Notes under the pieces: model-generated
What the model saw: only the letters and a program-made list of their open reading frames with translations
The model's database searches: none
Told to the model about the DNA's origin: nothing
Source: Zoogloeaceae bacterium
Lineage (GTDB): Bacteria > Pseudomonadota > Gammaproteobacteria > Burkholderiales > Rhodocyclaceae
DNA length: 64,000 nt
Assembly (NCBI GenBank): GCA_024235595.1
Contig: JACKMC010000006.1
Span: forward strand, 151,226-215,225
Direction: 5' to 3'
Shown here: one piece after another, positions 37,140 through 47,477 of the stretch
Layout of the letters: every line of letters begins with the position of its first letter
Position numbering within the stretch: position 1 is the first letter of the stretch
Position numbers and translations under genes: made by a program

Positions 37140-37430
37140 TTTCGTCGACGGCCGCGAGCGCTTGCGAGCCGCCACGCGGGCCAGCGCGTGAGCGGCCAGT
37201 GGCAGGGTCAGGAACAGCGTCACCATCAGCAGCGCGCTGCGCCACCACCACGCGGCGCCCCCTTGCAGCACGGCCACGCCGAGCGCCATGATGCCCAGCG
37301 CCAGCGTCGCCGCCTTGGTCGCCGCGTGTTGCCGCGACAGCGCATCGGGCAGGCGCAGCACGCCGAGGCAGGCAATCGCCAGCAGCAGCGTGCCGGCGAG
37401 AATCAGCAGCCCGCCGATGGTCTCGCTCAT
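37128..37430 (-). CDS. mnhG: Na+/H+ antiporter subunit G (MnhG/MrpG)
   Basis: A 100-residue membrane protein with three helices (about 5-25, 40-60, 65-85). The family signature is LGVLRLPDALSRQHAATKAATLALG. It is the last gene of the seven-gene Mrp-type antiporter operon; its ATG overlaps the mnhF stop by 4 bases. MrpG is a small accessory subunit of the hetero-oligomeric sodium/proton exchanger in the inner membrane. The C-terminus is basic (AARKRSRPSTKRGA). Confidence 0.92.
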   Translation of the reverse strand: MSETIGGLLILAGTLLLAIACLGVLRLPDALSRQHAATKAATLALGIMALGVAVLQGGAAWWWRSALLMVTLFLTLPLAAHALARVAARKRSRPSTKRGA

Positions 37431-37699
37431 GGCGCATCCTCCGTTGTTGCGGCAAGTGCGTATGCCCAACCGACGGTCGCGACAAAGGCGACCAGCGCGA
37501 AACCGATGGCCACGTCGAAAAACACGATCTGCCCGCTCGCCGCTGCCGCCAGCAGGCAGCCCGCGATTGCGCAGGCGGCGAGCGCGTCGACCGCCACCAT
37601 GCGATCGGCGAGCCCATTCTCGCGCTGCAGTACGATGACGATCAGAAGAATCGACAGCAACAGCAGCGCAATCGCGCCAAGCATCGACAGGCTCGTCAT
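37427..37699 (-). CDS. mnhF: Na+/H+ antiporter subunit F (MnhF/MrpF)
   Basis: A 90-residue protein with three membrane helices. The conserved segment LQRENGLADRMVAVDALAAC (with the Gly-x-x-x-x-Asp of MrpF) lies between helices 1 and 2. Mrp F subunits are essential small partners of the antiporter complex and have been linked to bile or cation efflux in other organisms. Both ends overlap neighbours by ATGA. Confidence 0.92.
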   Translation of the reverse strand: MTSLSMLGAIALLLLSILLIVIVLQRENGLADRMVAVDALAACAIAGCLLAAAASGQIVFFDVAIGFALVAFVATVGWAYALAATTEDAP

Positions 37700-38027
37700 G
37701 GCTTCTCTCCGAACAGCACCTGAAGGGGGGCCTCGAATTGCTCGCGGATCTCGGTCAGCGCGGCTTCGACGTCACGGGTGTCGAGCATGTGCAGCCGCAG
37801 CGTGTGGCGTTGCTCGTCGATCTCGACCGTGGTGGTGCCGGGGGTGAGGCTGATCAGGCAGCCCAGCAATACCGCGCCGGTGGGGTGCATCGGCTGGTAG
37901 CGGTAGTCGACGAATCCCGGGTCGAGTCGCTGCGGCCGGCGCAGGATCAGCAAGGTGGTCTGCGCGCCGGAGCGCACCACCGCTGCGAGGAAACGCAGCG
38001 CAAGCAGTACCGCGGCAATGAAGCGCT

Positions 38028-38031
<4 letters not shown>
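37696..38031 (-). CDS. mnhE: Na+/H+ antiporter subunit E (MnhE/MrpE)
   Basis: A 111-residue protein. The short hydrophobic N-terminus (FIAAVLLALRFLAAVVRSG) is followed by FVDYRYQPMHPTGAVLLGC and ISLTPGTTTVEIDEQRHTLR, the MrpE signature, and a C-terminal soluble part. It is shorter than typical MrpE (~160 residues), so it probably has fewer N-terminal membrane helices. ATGA overlaps on both sides. Confidence 0.9.
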
Positions 38032-39493
<1,462 letters not shown>

Positions 39494-39497
<4 letters not shown>

Positions 39498-39880
39498 CGC
39501 AACACTCCGGGCTCGCCGTCGCGCCGGGGTGGGGGTTCGGCGCTGCACAAGGCGTCTGCGTCGGCCTTGCCGCCGAGCCGGGCGAGTCTCAGTGCCAGCG
39601 CGATGCCGAAGCAGGTGAGCGCAAAGCCGATCACGATCGCGGTCAGCACCAGGGCCTGCGGCAGCGGGTTGGCCATGTCGGCGATCGCCGCGCCTTCGGG
39701 GCCGCTGACGAAGGCCGCGGTAAGGCCGCCGATTCGCCCGGCCGCGAACAGGAAGAGGTTGGCCGCGGCGCCGATGAGGCCGAGCCCGAGCACCACACCG
39801 ACGAGGTCGCGGGCGAGCACCAGATAGAGTCCGGCCGCGGCGACCGCGGCAACGCACAGGGCAAGGAGCAGCGCGCTCAT
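39494..39880 (-). CDS. mnhC: Na+/H+ antiporter subunit C (MnhC/MrpC)
   Basis: A 128-residue homologue of NuoK. Three membrane helices, with GLYLVLARDLVGVVLGLGLI and GAAANLFLFAAGRIGG in the first two and ANPLPQALVLTAIVIGFALT in the third. The NuoK-like conserved sequence PLPQALVLTAIVI is intact. The C-terminal tail is charged. ATGA overlaps on both sides. Confidence 0.93.
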
Positions 39881-40299
39881 CGGGCCTCCAGCAGTCGCAG
39901 GCAGAAGGCCGACAAGGAACCCCACACGCACAGCAATACGCCGAGGTCGAAGAGCATCACCGTGGACAGCTTCAGCGAAGCGACGCCCAGCGGCACCTCG
40001 GCCCACAGGTGGGTCAGGAATGGCGCGCCGGCAAGCAGCCCCGGCAGGCCGCTGGCCGTCGCCAGGCCGAGCCCGAGGCCGGCGAGCGTGATGGGCGGCA
40101 GCGGCAGCCTGCGGCGTGCCGCCTCCGCGCCGAACACCAGGGCGTAGGCGCAGCTTGCCGCTACCGCCAGCATGGCGCCGATGAAGCCGCCTCCGGGTTG
40201 GTTGTGGCCGCGCAGCAGGACCCACAGCGCGGCGAGCAGCATCAGCCAGTAAAGCGCCGCGATGGCCTGCTCGAGAATGACAGAGCGCATCGGCTTCAT
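39877..40299 (-). CDS. mnhB: Na+/H+ antiporter subunit B (MnhB/MrpB)
   Basis: A 140-residue protein with four membrane helices. The MrpB signature is LRGHNQPGGGFIGAMLAVAA, followed by PLGVASLKLSTVMLFDLGVL near the C-terminus. It overlaps the mnhA stop and the mnhC start by 4 bases each. An internal ATG at 40290 is the alternative start. Confidence 0.93.
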   Translation of the reverse strand: MKPMRSVILEQAIAALYWLMLLAALWVLLRGHNQPGGGFIGAMLAVAASCAYALVFGAEAARRRLPLPPITLAGLGLGLATASGLPGLLAGAPFLTHLWAEVPLGVASLKLSTVMLFDLGVLLCVWGSLSAFCLRLLEAR

Positions 40300-42548
40300 C
40301 GGCGGATCGCTCCTTTGTGACGCAGCGCCCGGGTAAGCGGCCATGCGGCAAGCGCGGTGAGCAGCACCACGGTGATCTCGCCCAGGGTGTCGAGCGAGCG
40401 GAAGTCGACGATGATGACGTTGACCACGTTACTGCCGTGCGCTTCGGGCAGGCTCGCAGCGAGGAAGAAGTCGCCGAGGCTGCTGTCCATCGGGGCGGCC
40501 TGCAGCGCCAGCAGCAACACCCCGAGCATCAGGCCGAAGCCGACCGCGATGGTGATTCGCCAAGGGCCCGGGGCCGGCGCTGGATCGAGCGCGGCGTGGC
40601 GCCGCAAGGCCACCGCCGCGACCACTACGAAGACGGTCTCCACGGCGAGCTGGGTGAATGCCAGGTCCGGCGCACCGCTGAACAGGAACACCAGCGCGCT
40701 GCCGATGCCGACCACCCCGGCGGCGAGCAGGCGGGCGAGGATGTCGCTGGCCAGCACCGCCAGCAAGGCGCCGGTGAGCACCACCACGGCGCCGACGATG
40801 CGGCCTGCCTCGAGGGCGTCCAGTCGCAGCGATGGCGCCGGCTCGAGCCGGGCGAGCAGCGGCAGCATCAGCAGGCACGTGGCTGCCAGCGTGATCATCA
40901 GGTAATGGCCGATCACTCCGTCCTGCAGCGCCCGGGTGACGCTGCCGGCACCGCGCTTCAAGGCCGCCAGAGCGCGCGGATAGATCGAGGCCGGGCCGTA
41001 GGGGTCGAGAAAGGTGAGGCGGGCCAGCCCCTGGTGCAGCCGGTCCCAGCCCAGATAGGCGAGCGCGCCCAGCGCCACGATCAGGCCCATGCTGCCGAGC
41101 GTCGAGAGGTCGGCCGCCTCGCGCAGGGCCGGGACGTCGGCGTTGCTGAAGACGATGTCGGGCGACATCATGCGTGCGGCGTCGAGCAGCATCGTCTCGA
41201 CCAGTTGCGGAAACAGGCCCAGCGCCACGGCCGCAAGCGCGATCACCAGTGGCGGCGCAACGAGGCGCAGGCCCTCCTTGTGGGCGTCGCGGCACAAGGC
41301 GTCGTTGGGCCTGCCGAAGAACACCCGGATGGTCGCCACCGCCGCCACCGCGACGCCGATGGCGCTGACCAGCAGGCTGGTGGCGCCGACCAGCCACAGG
41401 CTGTCGGCCAGCTCCTTGGCGGTGAGGATGACGTCCTTGGCGATGAAGCCGAAGCTCGACGGCAGGCCTGCCATCGACAGGCCCGCGAGCACTGCCGCGG
41501 CGGCGGTAACCGGCAGCGCCCGCCCCATGCCGCGCAGATTGTCGATGCTGCGGGTGCCGGCGAGGTGGTCGAGGTTGCCGGCGACGAAGAACAGCGGCGC
41601 CTTGTAGCAGGCGTGCGCCAGCACGAAGCTGTTGAAGGCCAGCGCGCTCCATTCGTTCGGCAGCCCGATCAGCAGGGTGAGCGTGCCCAGGCCCGACACC
41701 GTGGACCAGGCGAGAATGCGTTTGAGATCGCGTTCGCGCAGGATCAGCACGGCGGCCCAGAGCGCGGTGATCGAACCGAGCGTCACGAGGCTCCATTCCC
41801 ACCAAGGGGTGGCGCCCATCGCCTCGTCGAAGCGCGCCAGCAGGTAGACGCCGAGCTTGACCATGGTGGCCGAGTGCAGATAGGCGGAAACCGGCGTGGG
41901 CGCTGCCATCGCGCCGGGGAGCCAGCCGTGGAAGGGCACCTGGGCCGACTTGGTGATGGCGCCGAGCATCACCAGCATCACGCCTGCCGAGAAGACCGGG
42001 TCGGCGATCAGCGCGGGGTCGAGCCGCGGCAGGTCCGAGAGCCGCAGGCCCGGCGCCGCATGCAGGATCAGCAGCAGCCCGCCGAGCAGCGCAAGCCCGC
42101 CGCCGCCGGTGACCAGCATCGCCTGGCGTGCCGCATCGCGACTGTCTTCGCGCTCGTTGTCGAAGCCCACCAGCATGAAGGAGAGGACGCTGGTGGCTTC
42201 CCAGAAGAGGAACAGCGTGACCAGATCGTCGGCCGTGACCGCGCCGATCATCGCGAACATGAAGCAGATCAGCAGCACCATCAGGCGCGGCAGGCGTGCA
42301 TCGCCATGCAGATAGCCCGGCGCGTAAAGGAACACCATCGCGCCGATGCCGAGGATCAGGGCCAGGAACAGTCGTGACAGGCCGTCCATGTGGAAGGCCA
42401 GCGAGACGCCCAGCGAAGGCACCCACTCGAGCGAGAAGCCGAGGGTCGGCTGGCCCGAGAAAATCAGCAGCACGAACAGGCCCAGTGGCAGCAACCAGGT
42501 GAGTCCGATCCATTGCGGGGTGGGCGCGGCGTTGTCGGAGTGGATCAT
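40296..42548 (-). CDS. mnhA: Na+/H+ antiporter subunit A (MnhA/MrpA), large fused form
   Basis: A 750-residue membrane protein and the largest subunit of the complex. The N-terminal ~500 residues are NuoL-like, with LFLFWEATSVLSFMLVGFDN (key Glu), ITKSAQVPFHGWLPGAMAAP (key Lys) and LAHACYKAPLFFVAGNLDHL (key Lys). After a linker, the C-terminal ~200 residues carry the MrpA-specific DUF4040/MbhE-type region (GIGSALVFLFSGAPDLAFTQ, then NVVNVIIVDFRSLDTLGEIT). It pumps sodium out in exchange for protons, so the operon should serve alkali and salt tolerance and pH balance. First gene of mnhABCDEFG. Confidence 0.95.
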   Translation of the reverse strand: MIHSDNAAPTPQWIGLTWLLPLGLFVLLIFSGQPTLGFSLEWVPSLGVSLAFHMDGLSRLFLALILGIGAMVFLYAPGYLHGDARLPRLMVLLICFMFAMIGAVTADDLVTLFLFWEATSVLSFMLVGFDNEREDSRDAARQAMLVTGGGGLALLGGLLLILHAAPGLRLSDLPRLDPALIADPVFSAGVMLVMLGAITKSAQVPFHGWLPGAMAAPTPVSAYLHSATMVKLGVYLLARFDEAMGATPWWEWSLVTLGSITALWAAVLILRERDLKRILAWSTVSGLGTLTLLIGLPNEWSALAFNSFVLAHACYKAPLFFVAGNLDHLAGTRSIDNLRGMGRALPVTAAAAVLAGLSMAGLPSSFGFIAKDVILTAKELADSLWLVGATSLLVSAIGVAVAAVATIRVFFGRPNDALCRDAHKEGLRLVAPPLVIALAAVALGLFPQLVETMLLDAARMMSPDIVFSNADVPALREAADLSTLGSMGLIVALGALAYLGWDRLHQGLARLTFLDPYGPASIYPRALAALKRGAGSVTRALQDGVIGHYLMITLAATCLLMLPLLARLEPAPSLRLDALEAGRIVGAVVVLTGALLAVLASDILARLLAAGVVGIGSALVFLFSGAPDLAFTQLAVETVFVVVAAVALRRHAALDPAPAPGPWRITIAVGFGLMLGVLLLALQAAPMDSSLGDFFLAASLPEAHGSNVVNVIIVDFRSLDTLGEITVVLLTALAAWPLTRALRHKGAIRR

Positions 42549-42730
42549 CGGGGCGTTTTCTCGTCTCTTGTCGGTATCGGTTTCGGTCGCCGGGCAACGA
42601 GGAGGCTGACAGCGGCGCGATGTGCAAGGTTCCGAACCGACGTGACGACAGGAGGTCGGAGCACGGTGGGCGTCGCGGACCCGAATCGCCGGTTTTCGTC
42701 GGCGCGGTGCGGTCCTTCAATACAGCAATC

Positions 42731-42740
42731 GGGGAGGAGG
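42731..42740 (+). promoter_or_regulatory. Strong ribosome binding site of the SDR gene
   Basis: GGGGAGGAGG, 5 bases before ATG 42746. It contains two GGAGG-like cores and decides the start over an upstream in-frame possibility at 42620. Confidence 0.7.
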
Positions 42741-42745
42741 CAGTC

Positions 42746-43495
42746 ATGGCTGGGCAGCAACAGGGTGTGGTGGTGGCAGGTGCGGCCGGCGGGCTCGGGC
42801 AGGCGGTCTGCGCGGCCTTGCGCGCCGGCGGCTGGCAGGTGTGCGCGGTGGGGCGCAGCGCCGAGCGGCTTTCCGTGCTCGGCGACCCGGTGTTGCGGGT
42901 GGTGGCCGATGTGTCCTCGGCGGAGGGCGCAAAGGCGGCGATCGAGCAGGCCAGCGCCTTGTTCGGCGCGGCGCCTGCCGGCTTCGTCAATTGCGCCGGC
43001 GCGGTCAGCCTTGCGCCCTTGCATCGCACCTCGAGCGAGGCCTGGCGGGCCTGCCTGGCCGCCAATCTGGACACCGCGTTCTTCGGGCTTGCCGCCTTCG
43101 TCGACGCGGCACGACAGGCGGGGCAGCCCGCGGCCGCGGTAATGGTGTCAACGGTTGCCGCACGCATCGGTACCCCCAACCATGAGGCGGTGGCTGCCGC
43201 CAAGGCGGGCGTCGAAGGGCTGGTGCGCGCCGCTGCGGCGACCTACGCAGCGGCGCGCATCCGCGTCAATGCGGTGGCGCCAGGCATCATGGACACGCCT
43301 GCGGTGGGCGGCCTGATCGGTACGCCGGCCGCGCGCGAGGGCGCTGCAAAGCAGTATCCCTTGCCCGGTATCGGCGACCCGGCCGACCTCGCGAGTCTCA
43401 TCGCCTGGCTGCTTTCGCCCGCCGCGGGCAAGGTCACCGGTCAGGTATGGGCCGTAGACGGCGGCTTTTCGGCGATCCGCCCGCTGGTGCGTTGA
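42746..43495 (+). CDS. Atypical short-chain dehydrogenase/reductase lacking the catalytic Tyr
   Basis: A 249-residue Rossmann protein. The nucleotide-binding turn is VVAGAAGGLGQA (TGxxxGxG variant), with ADVSS after beta 3 and VNCAGAVSLAPL in the NAG position. The catalytic Ser region is MVSTVAARIG. The YxxxK motif is replaced: Lys is K153 but the Tyr position is V149 (EAVAAAKAG). The C-terminus (VAPGIMDTPAVGG, VTGQVWAVDGGFS) is classical. Normal SDRs use Tyr as general acid/base, so this one may have altered or no oxidoreductase activity. Substrate unknown. It is divergent from mnhA and is followed by the gamma-glutamyltransferase. Confidence 0.85.
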   Translation: MAGQQQGVVVAGAAGGLGQAVCAALRAGGWQVCAVGRSAERLSVLGDPVLRVVADVSSAEGAKAAIEQASALFGAAPAGFVNCAGAVSLAPLHRTSSEAWRACLAANLDTAFFGLAAFVDAARQAGQPAAAVMVSTVAARIGTPNHEAVAAAKAGVEGLVRAAAATYAAARIRVNAVAPGIMDTPAVGGLIGTPAAREGAAKQYPLPGIGDPADLASLIAWLLSPAAGKVTGQVWAVDGGFSAIRPLVR

Positions 43496-43617
43496 AGTCC
43501 GGCCCCGGGTGACGATGTCCTTTATTTCGCGCCATGCCCGTCTAGACTGGGAAAGTGTTTCTGCCAAGGGATCGGCTCGGCACACCCAATAACAACGGTC
43601 AAGCTGGGAGAAAAATC

Positions 43618-45561
43618 ATGGCGTTCAGAATGACGAGGAGGGCCTTTGCCGCCCTCGTGTCGGGCATCCTTGCCTGCAGTCTGGTCGGGCCTGCCGCGGC
43701 GCGCGACGATTTTCGTCGCGACGAATGGGGCTGGGGCCACGGTCATGGCAAGGGCAAGGACAGCTCGCTCGCGGTCGAAGGGCGCGGCTACACCAAGGGC
43801 GTGGTGGCGGTCTCGCATCCGCTCGCGGCGGAGGCGGGGGCCCGCATGCTGGAGAACGGTGGCAACGCGATCGACGCGGCTGCGGCGATCCAGTTCGCCC
43901 TGAATGTGGTGGAGCCGCAGTTCTCGGGCATCGGCGGTGGCGGCTTCATGGTCATCCACCTGGCGAAGCAGAACAAGACCTTCGTCGTCGAGTCGCGCGA
44001 GAAGGCGCCTGCTGCGGCGACGCCGGACATGTTCCTCGGCCAGACCTTCACCGGCGCCTCGACCAGCGGGCTCGCGGTGGGCGTTCCGGGCACGCTCATG
44101 GGCGTGGATCACGCGCTGCGCAAGTGGGGCACCAAGTCGCTGCGCTACACGCTGCGTCCGGCGATCAAGCTGGCCGAAGAGGGCTTCGAGATCAATCGCT
44201 TCCTGGCCGCCAACATCGACAGCTCGCGCACCGCCCTGCAGCCGGAGACCAAGGCGATCTTCCGTCTGCCGGACGGCAGTCCGCTGCCCGAAGGCTATCT
44301 GCTCAAGCAGCCCGACCTCGCCAAGACCTTCCGCCTGATCGCCCGCCACGGCATCGATGTGTTCTACAAGGGCGAGATCGCGGACGCCATCGTCGAGGCG
44401 CAGAAGCGCACCCAGATCGGCGATGCCGGTGTCGGACGCATGACCAAGGCGGATCTCGCCGCCTACGACATCAAGATCCGCAAGCCCGTCGAGGGCACGT
44501 ATCGCGGCTACACCGTCAAGTCGATGTCGCCACCGTCCTCGGGCGGCCTGTCGGTGATCATGATGCTCAAGCTGCTCGAGCCTTTCCCGGTGGGGGATGC
44601 CTCGCAGGGCTGGGGTTTCGGATCGCCCAAGACCATGAACACCATGATCGAGGCGATGCGCACCACCTTTGCCGACCGCGCGGTGTGGATGGGCGACAGC
44701 GATTTCGTGCCGGTGCCGGAGCGCGGACTGCTGTCGGAATGCTTCCTCGCCACGCGGCGCGCGCTCATCGATCCGCTGTCGCGGATGCCGACCCCGGACG
44801 CGGGCGATCCCAATCCCTGCAACGTCGCCGCCATCGACAGCGACACCCGGCTCGCGCTGGCGCCGCTCGATGAAGAGAAGGGCATCCACACCACCCATTT
44901 CTCGGTGGTCGACAAGTGGGGCAACATGGTGAGCTACACCACCACCATCGAGAGCACCTGGGGTACCGGCATCATGGTCCCGGGCTATGGTTTCCTGCTC
45001 AACAACGAGCTCACCGACTTCAACTTCACGCCGCAATACGATGCCGCCACGGGCAACCCCGGCGCCAACGACGTGGCCCCGTTCAAGCGTCCGCGCTCTT
45101 CGATGTCACCGTCGATGCTGTTCAAGAACGGAAAGCCGGTGGCGGCCTACGGTTCGCCTGGAGGTTCGACGATCATCAATTCGGTGTTCAACATGACACT
45201 CAACCTCATCGACCACGGCATGACCATCCAGCAGGCCATCAATGCGCCACGCCTGTCGGTGACCAGCGCCGGTGGGTCGGTGTCCTGCGAGCCGGGCATG
45301 GAGCCTGCCTTCCCGCAGATCTCGCTCGACTTCCTGTCGAGCCTGGGGCATAGCCTGCCGATGGTGGGCGGGGTGCCGACCTGCACCTCGAACATCGGCT
45401 CGGTGCAGGGGGTGGTGGTCGACCTGCGTACCGGCAAGCAGTATGGCGGCGCGGACCAACGGCGCGAGGGCACGGTGATCGGGCTGCCGCGTGCGCGTCA
45501 CGGGCGCGACGACTGGTACGACGATCGCGACGACGACCACGGGCACGGCCATCGTCGCTGA
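43618..45561 (+). CDS. ggt: Gamma-glutamyltransferase
   Basis: A 647-residue secreted N-terminal nucleophile hydrolase that cleaves gamma-glutamyl bonds such as those of glutathione. The signal peptide carries a twin-arginine-like TRRAFAAL. The large subunit has KGVVAVSHPLAAEAGARMLE, GGNAIDAAAAIQFALNV, and the Arg of VESREKAP that binds the glutamyl carboxylate. Autoprocessing should occur before T425 in HTTHFSVVDKWGNMVSYTTT; the small subunit then carries PSSMSPSM-type residues (RPRSSMSPSMLF) and GSPGGSTIIN. Both ends of the mature protein are His/Asp-rich (GWGHGHGKGKD; DRDDDHGHGHRR). ATG 43618 is chosen because it starts the signal peptide. Confidence 0.93.
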   Translation: MAFRMTRRAFAALVSGILACSLVGPAAARDDFRRDEWGWGHGHGKGKDSSLAVEGRGYTKGVVAVSHPLAAEAGARMLENGGNAIDAAAAIQFALNVVEPQFSGIGGGGFMVIHLAKQNKTFVVESREKAPAAATPDMFLGQTFTGASTSGLAVGVPGTLMGVDHALRKWGTKSLRYTLRPAIKLAEEGFEINRFLAANIDSSRTALQPETKAIFRLPDGSPLPEGYLLKQPDLAKTFRLIARHGIDVFYKGEIADAIVEAQKRTQIGDAGVGRMTKADLAAYDIKIRKPVEGTYRGYTVKSMSPPSSGGLSVIMMLKLLEPFPVGDASQGWGFGSPKTMNTMIEAMRTTFADRAVWMGDSDFVPVPERGLLSECFLATRRALIDPLSRMPTPDAGDPNPCNVAAIDSDTRLALAPLDEEKGIHTTHFSVVDKWGNMVSYTTTIESTWGTGIMVPGYGFLLNNELTDFNFTPQYDAATGNPGANDVAPFKRPRSSMSPSMLFKNGKPVAAYGSPGGSTIINSVFNMTLNLIDHGMTIQQAINAPRLSVTSAGGSVSCEPGMEPAFPQISLDFLSSLGHSLPMVGGVPTCTSNIGSVQGVVVDLRTGKQYGGADQRREGTVIGLPRARHGRDDWYDDRDDDHGHGHRR

Positions 45562-45588
45562 GCGCCTGGCGATGCGACAGTAAACGCC

Positions 45589-45610
45589 AAGGGCGCCGGA
45601 TGGCGCCCTT
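45589..45610. terminator. Bidirectional hairpin between ggt and pxpA
   Basis: AAGGGCGCC (45589-45597), loop GGAT, GGCGCCCTT (45602-45610): a perfect 9-base stem between two convergent genes. It ends in AA/TT on either side, with TTGTT following on the plus strand. Confidence 0.7.
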
Positions 45611-45635
45611 GTTCGTCAAAGGTGGCGACGGGTCT

Positions 45636-46412
45636 TCAGGTCGGCAGGCCGAACAGCGCGGGCAGCGGGTGCAGACCGTGACCGGCCGCCTCGAGCGCCG
45701 CGCGAAGCTGTCTCGCGGTGGCGACCGCATGGGCATTGTCACCGTGTACGCAGATGCTGTGGAAGGCGGTCTCGAGCACCTTGCCGCTGGTGGCGACCAC
45801 GCCCCCGGCCTCGATCATGCGCTCCACATGGGCAATGCATTCGCTCGACTGGTGCAATACCGCGCCCGGCTCGCGCCGCGGCACCAGGGTGGCGCGCTCG
45901 GTGTAGGCGCGGTCGGCAAAGACCTCCAGCGCCACCGCCAGGCCGGCGCGCTCGCCCGCCAGGGCGAGCTCCGAGAGCACCGGCGCGAGCAGGATCAGGG
46001 CCGGGTCGAAGGCCTTGACCGCGCGCGCCACGGTGTCGGCCATGGCGGCGTCCTCGCAGGCCATGTTGTTGAGCGCGCCGTGCGGCTTCACATGGCTGAG
46101 CCGTGCGCCTTCCGCCGCGGCCATCGCGGCGAGCGCACCGAGCTGGTAGAGCACTGCGGCTTCGAGTTCGGCGGGCGCCATCTGCATGGCCCGCCGGCCA
46201 AAGCCCTGCAGGTCGGGGAAGGCGGGGTGGGCACCGAGGCTGGTGCCGCTGTTACGCGCCGCGCGCACGGTGTTGCGCATCACCAGCGGGTCGCCGGCAT
46301 GGAAGCCGCAGGCGATGTTGGCCGAATCGACGATCGCCAGCAGCGCCTCATCGTCGCCCATCTTCCAGGCGCCGAAGGATTCGCCCAGATCGGCGTTCAG
46401 ATTGAGTTGCAT
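45636..46412 (-). CDS. pxpA: 5-oxoprolinase subunit A (LamB/YcsF family)
   Basis: A 258-residue cytoplasmic protein. Family motifs: LNADLGESFGAWKMGDDEAL at the N-terminus, SANIACGFHAGDP (metal/substrate region), GTSLGAHPAFPDLQGFGRR, LSHVKPHGALNN, and FADRAYTERATLVPR. It ends with ICVHGDNAHAVATARQLR. PxpA works with PxpB and PxpC to hydrolyse 5-oxo-L-proline (pyroglutamate) to glutamate with ATP. It is last in the pxpB-pxpC-pxpA order, with a 33-base gap after pxpC. Confidence 0.93.
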   Translation of the reverse strand: MQLNLNADLGESFGAWKMGDDEALLAIVDSANIACGFHAGDPLVMRNTVRAARNSGTSLGAHPAFPDLQGFGRRAMQMAPAELEAAVLYQLGALAAMAAAEGARLSHVKPHGALNNMACEDAAMADTVARAVKAFDPALILLAPVLSELALAGERAGLAVALEVFADRAYTERATLVPRREPGAVLHQSSECIAHVERMIEAGGVVATSGKVLETAFHSICVHGDNAHAVATARQLRAALEAAGHGLHPLPALFGLPT

Positions 46413-46445
46413 GCTTGGCTCTCCGTGTCCTTGGTTACGCGTGCG

Positions 46446-47477
46446 TCAGTCGGGTGACAGGGCATTGACCACGCCGCCGATGAGATTTCCGGTGTAGAGC
46501 GCCTCGAGGTCGATACCGTCGTCGCCGAGCGGCGCGATGCCGGCGAGAAGGGCCCGGGTGAGGGTTTCGGCCGCACGGGCGAGTGATTCCGCCTCGGATA
46601 CTGTGACCAGTTCGAAGCGCACGCGGTCGCCCGGGCGGCGCAGCGCCAGCCGCGGCAGATCGGCCGACACGACGGTGGCGATTTTCGGATAGCCTCCGGC
46701 AGTCTGTCCGTCGGCCAGCAGCACGATCGGCAGGCCGTTGCCGGGCACCTGGATGGAGCCCGGCACGGTCGCATCGGAGATGATCTCGCGCGAGCCGGCG
46801 TCGCGGTGGGCCAGCGCCGCGCCGTCGAGGCGCATGCCCATGCGATCGGCCTCGGCCGTGATGCGGTAGTCCGATCCGGCAAAACGGCCGAGTGCAGCAT
46901 CGTCGAAGTGATCGGCCTGCGGACCGGCGACGATACGGATCGGCGCCTCGTCGTCACGCTCGGGAGGCTTGCGCAGCACCATCTCGGCCTTGCCCGCGGC
47001 GTCGGCCGCATTCAGCCGTGCGCCGGCCTGAAGCGGCTGGCCATCGAGTCCGCCGAGCCCGGCGCGGGCGTAGGTGGCGGCGCTACCCATCTGCGGCGGG
47101 CATTCGAGGCCGGCGACGGCGAGCGTCACCGCGCGGTCGCGACCGCTGCCGAGCACACGAAGCTCGTCGCCGGCGACGAGCGTGATGCTGCGCCATGGCG
47201 CGAGGGGCGTGGCCTCGCCGTCGCGGAGCAGCCGGGCGTCGGCGTCGCCGGTGAGCGCGATGCGTGCCGAGCCCTCGCGCACCGCCAGACTCAGGCCACC
47301 GCCAAAGCATTCGATTACCGGCGCGCCCTCATCGTTGCCGACAAGGCGGTTGGCGATGCGCATCAGTTGCGGTGCCAGCGCGCCTGCCCAGGGCACGCCG
47401 ATGCGCCGATAGCCGCGACGCCCTGCATCCTGGATCGACGACAGGGCGCCCGGCGCGCGGATCTCGAGCGTGCTCAT
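46446..47477 (-). CDS. pxpC: 5-oxoprolinase subunit C (biotin-dependent carboxyltransferase-like)
   Basis: A 343-residue protein of the KipA/PxpC family. The start reads LEIRAPGALSSIQDAGRRGY, followed by GVPWAGALAPQLMRIANRLV and ECFGGGLSL. Near the C-terminus are SDATVPGSIQVPGNGLPIVL and LADGQTAGGYPKIATVVSAD, the conserved substrate-binding part. PxpB and PxpC form the complex that activates 5-oxoproline before PxpA acts. The ATG at 47477 overlaps the pxpB stop (ATGA); an upstream ATG at 47501 is less likely. Confidence 0.93.
   Translation of the reverse strand: MSTLEIRAPGALSSIQDAGRRGYRRIGVPWAGALAPQLMRIANRLVGNDEGAPVIECFGGGLSLAVREGSARIALTGDADARLLRDGEATPLAPWRSITLVAGDELRVLGSGRDRAVTLAVAGLECPPQMGSAATYARAGLGGLDGQPLQAGARLNAADAAGKAEMVLRKPPERDDEAPIRIVAGPQADHFDDAALGRFAGSDYRITAEADRMGMRLDGAALAHRDAGSREIISDATVPGSIQVPGNGLPIVLLADGQTAGGYPKIATVVSADLPRLALRRPGDRVRFELVTVSEAESLARAAETLTRALLAGIAPLGDDGIDLEALYTGNLIGGVVNALSPD

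Noticed and set aside
40317..42377. 686-residue plus-strand frame over mnhA
   Set aside because: Mirror of the membrane-protein gene mnhA; composition (Q, H, R, E-rich) is characteristic of antisense to hydrophobic codons.
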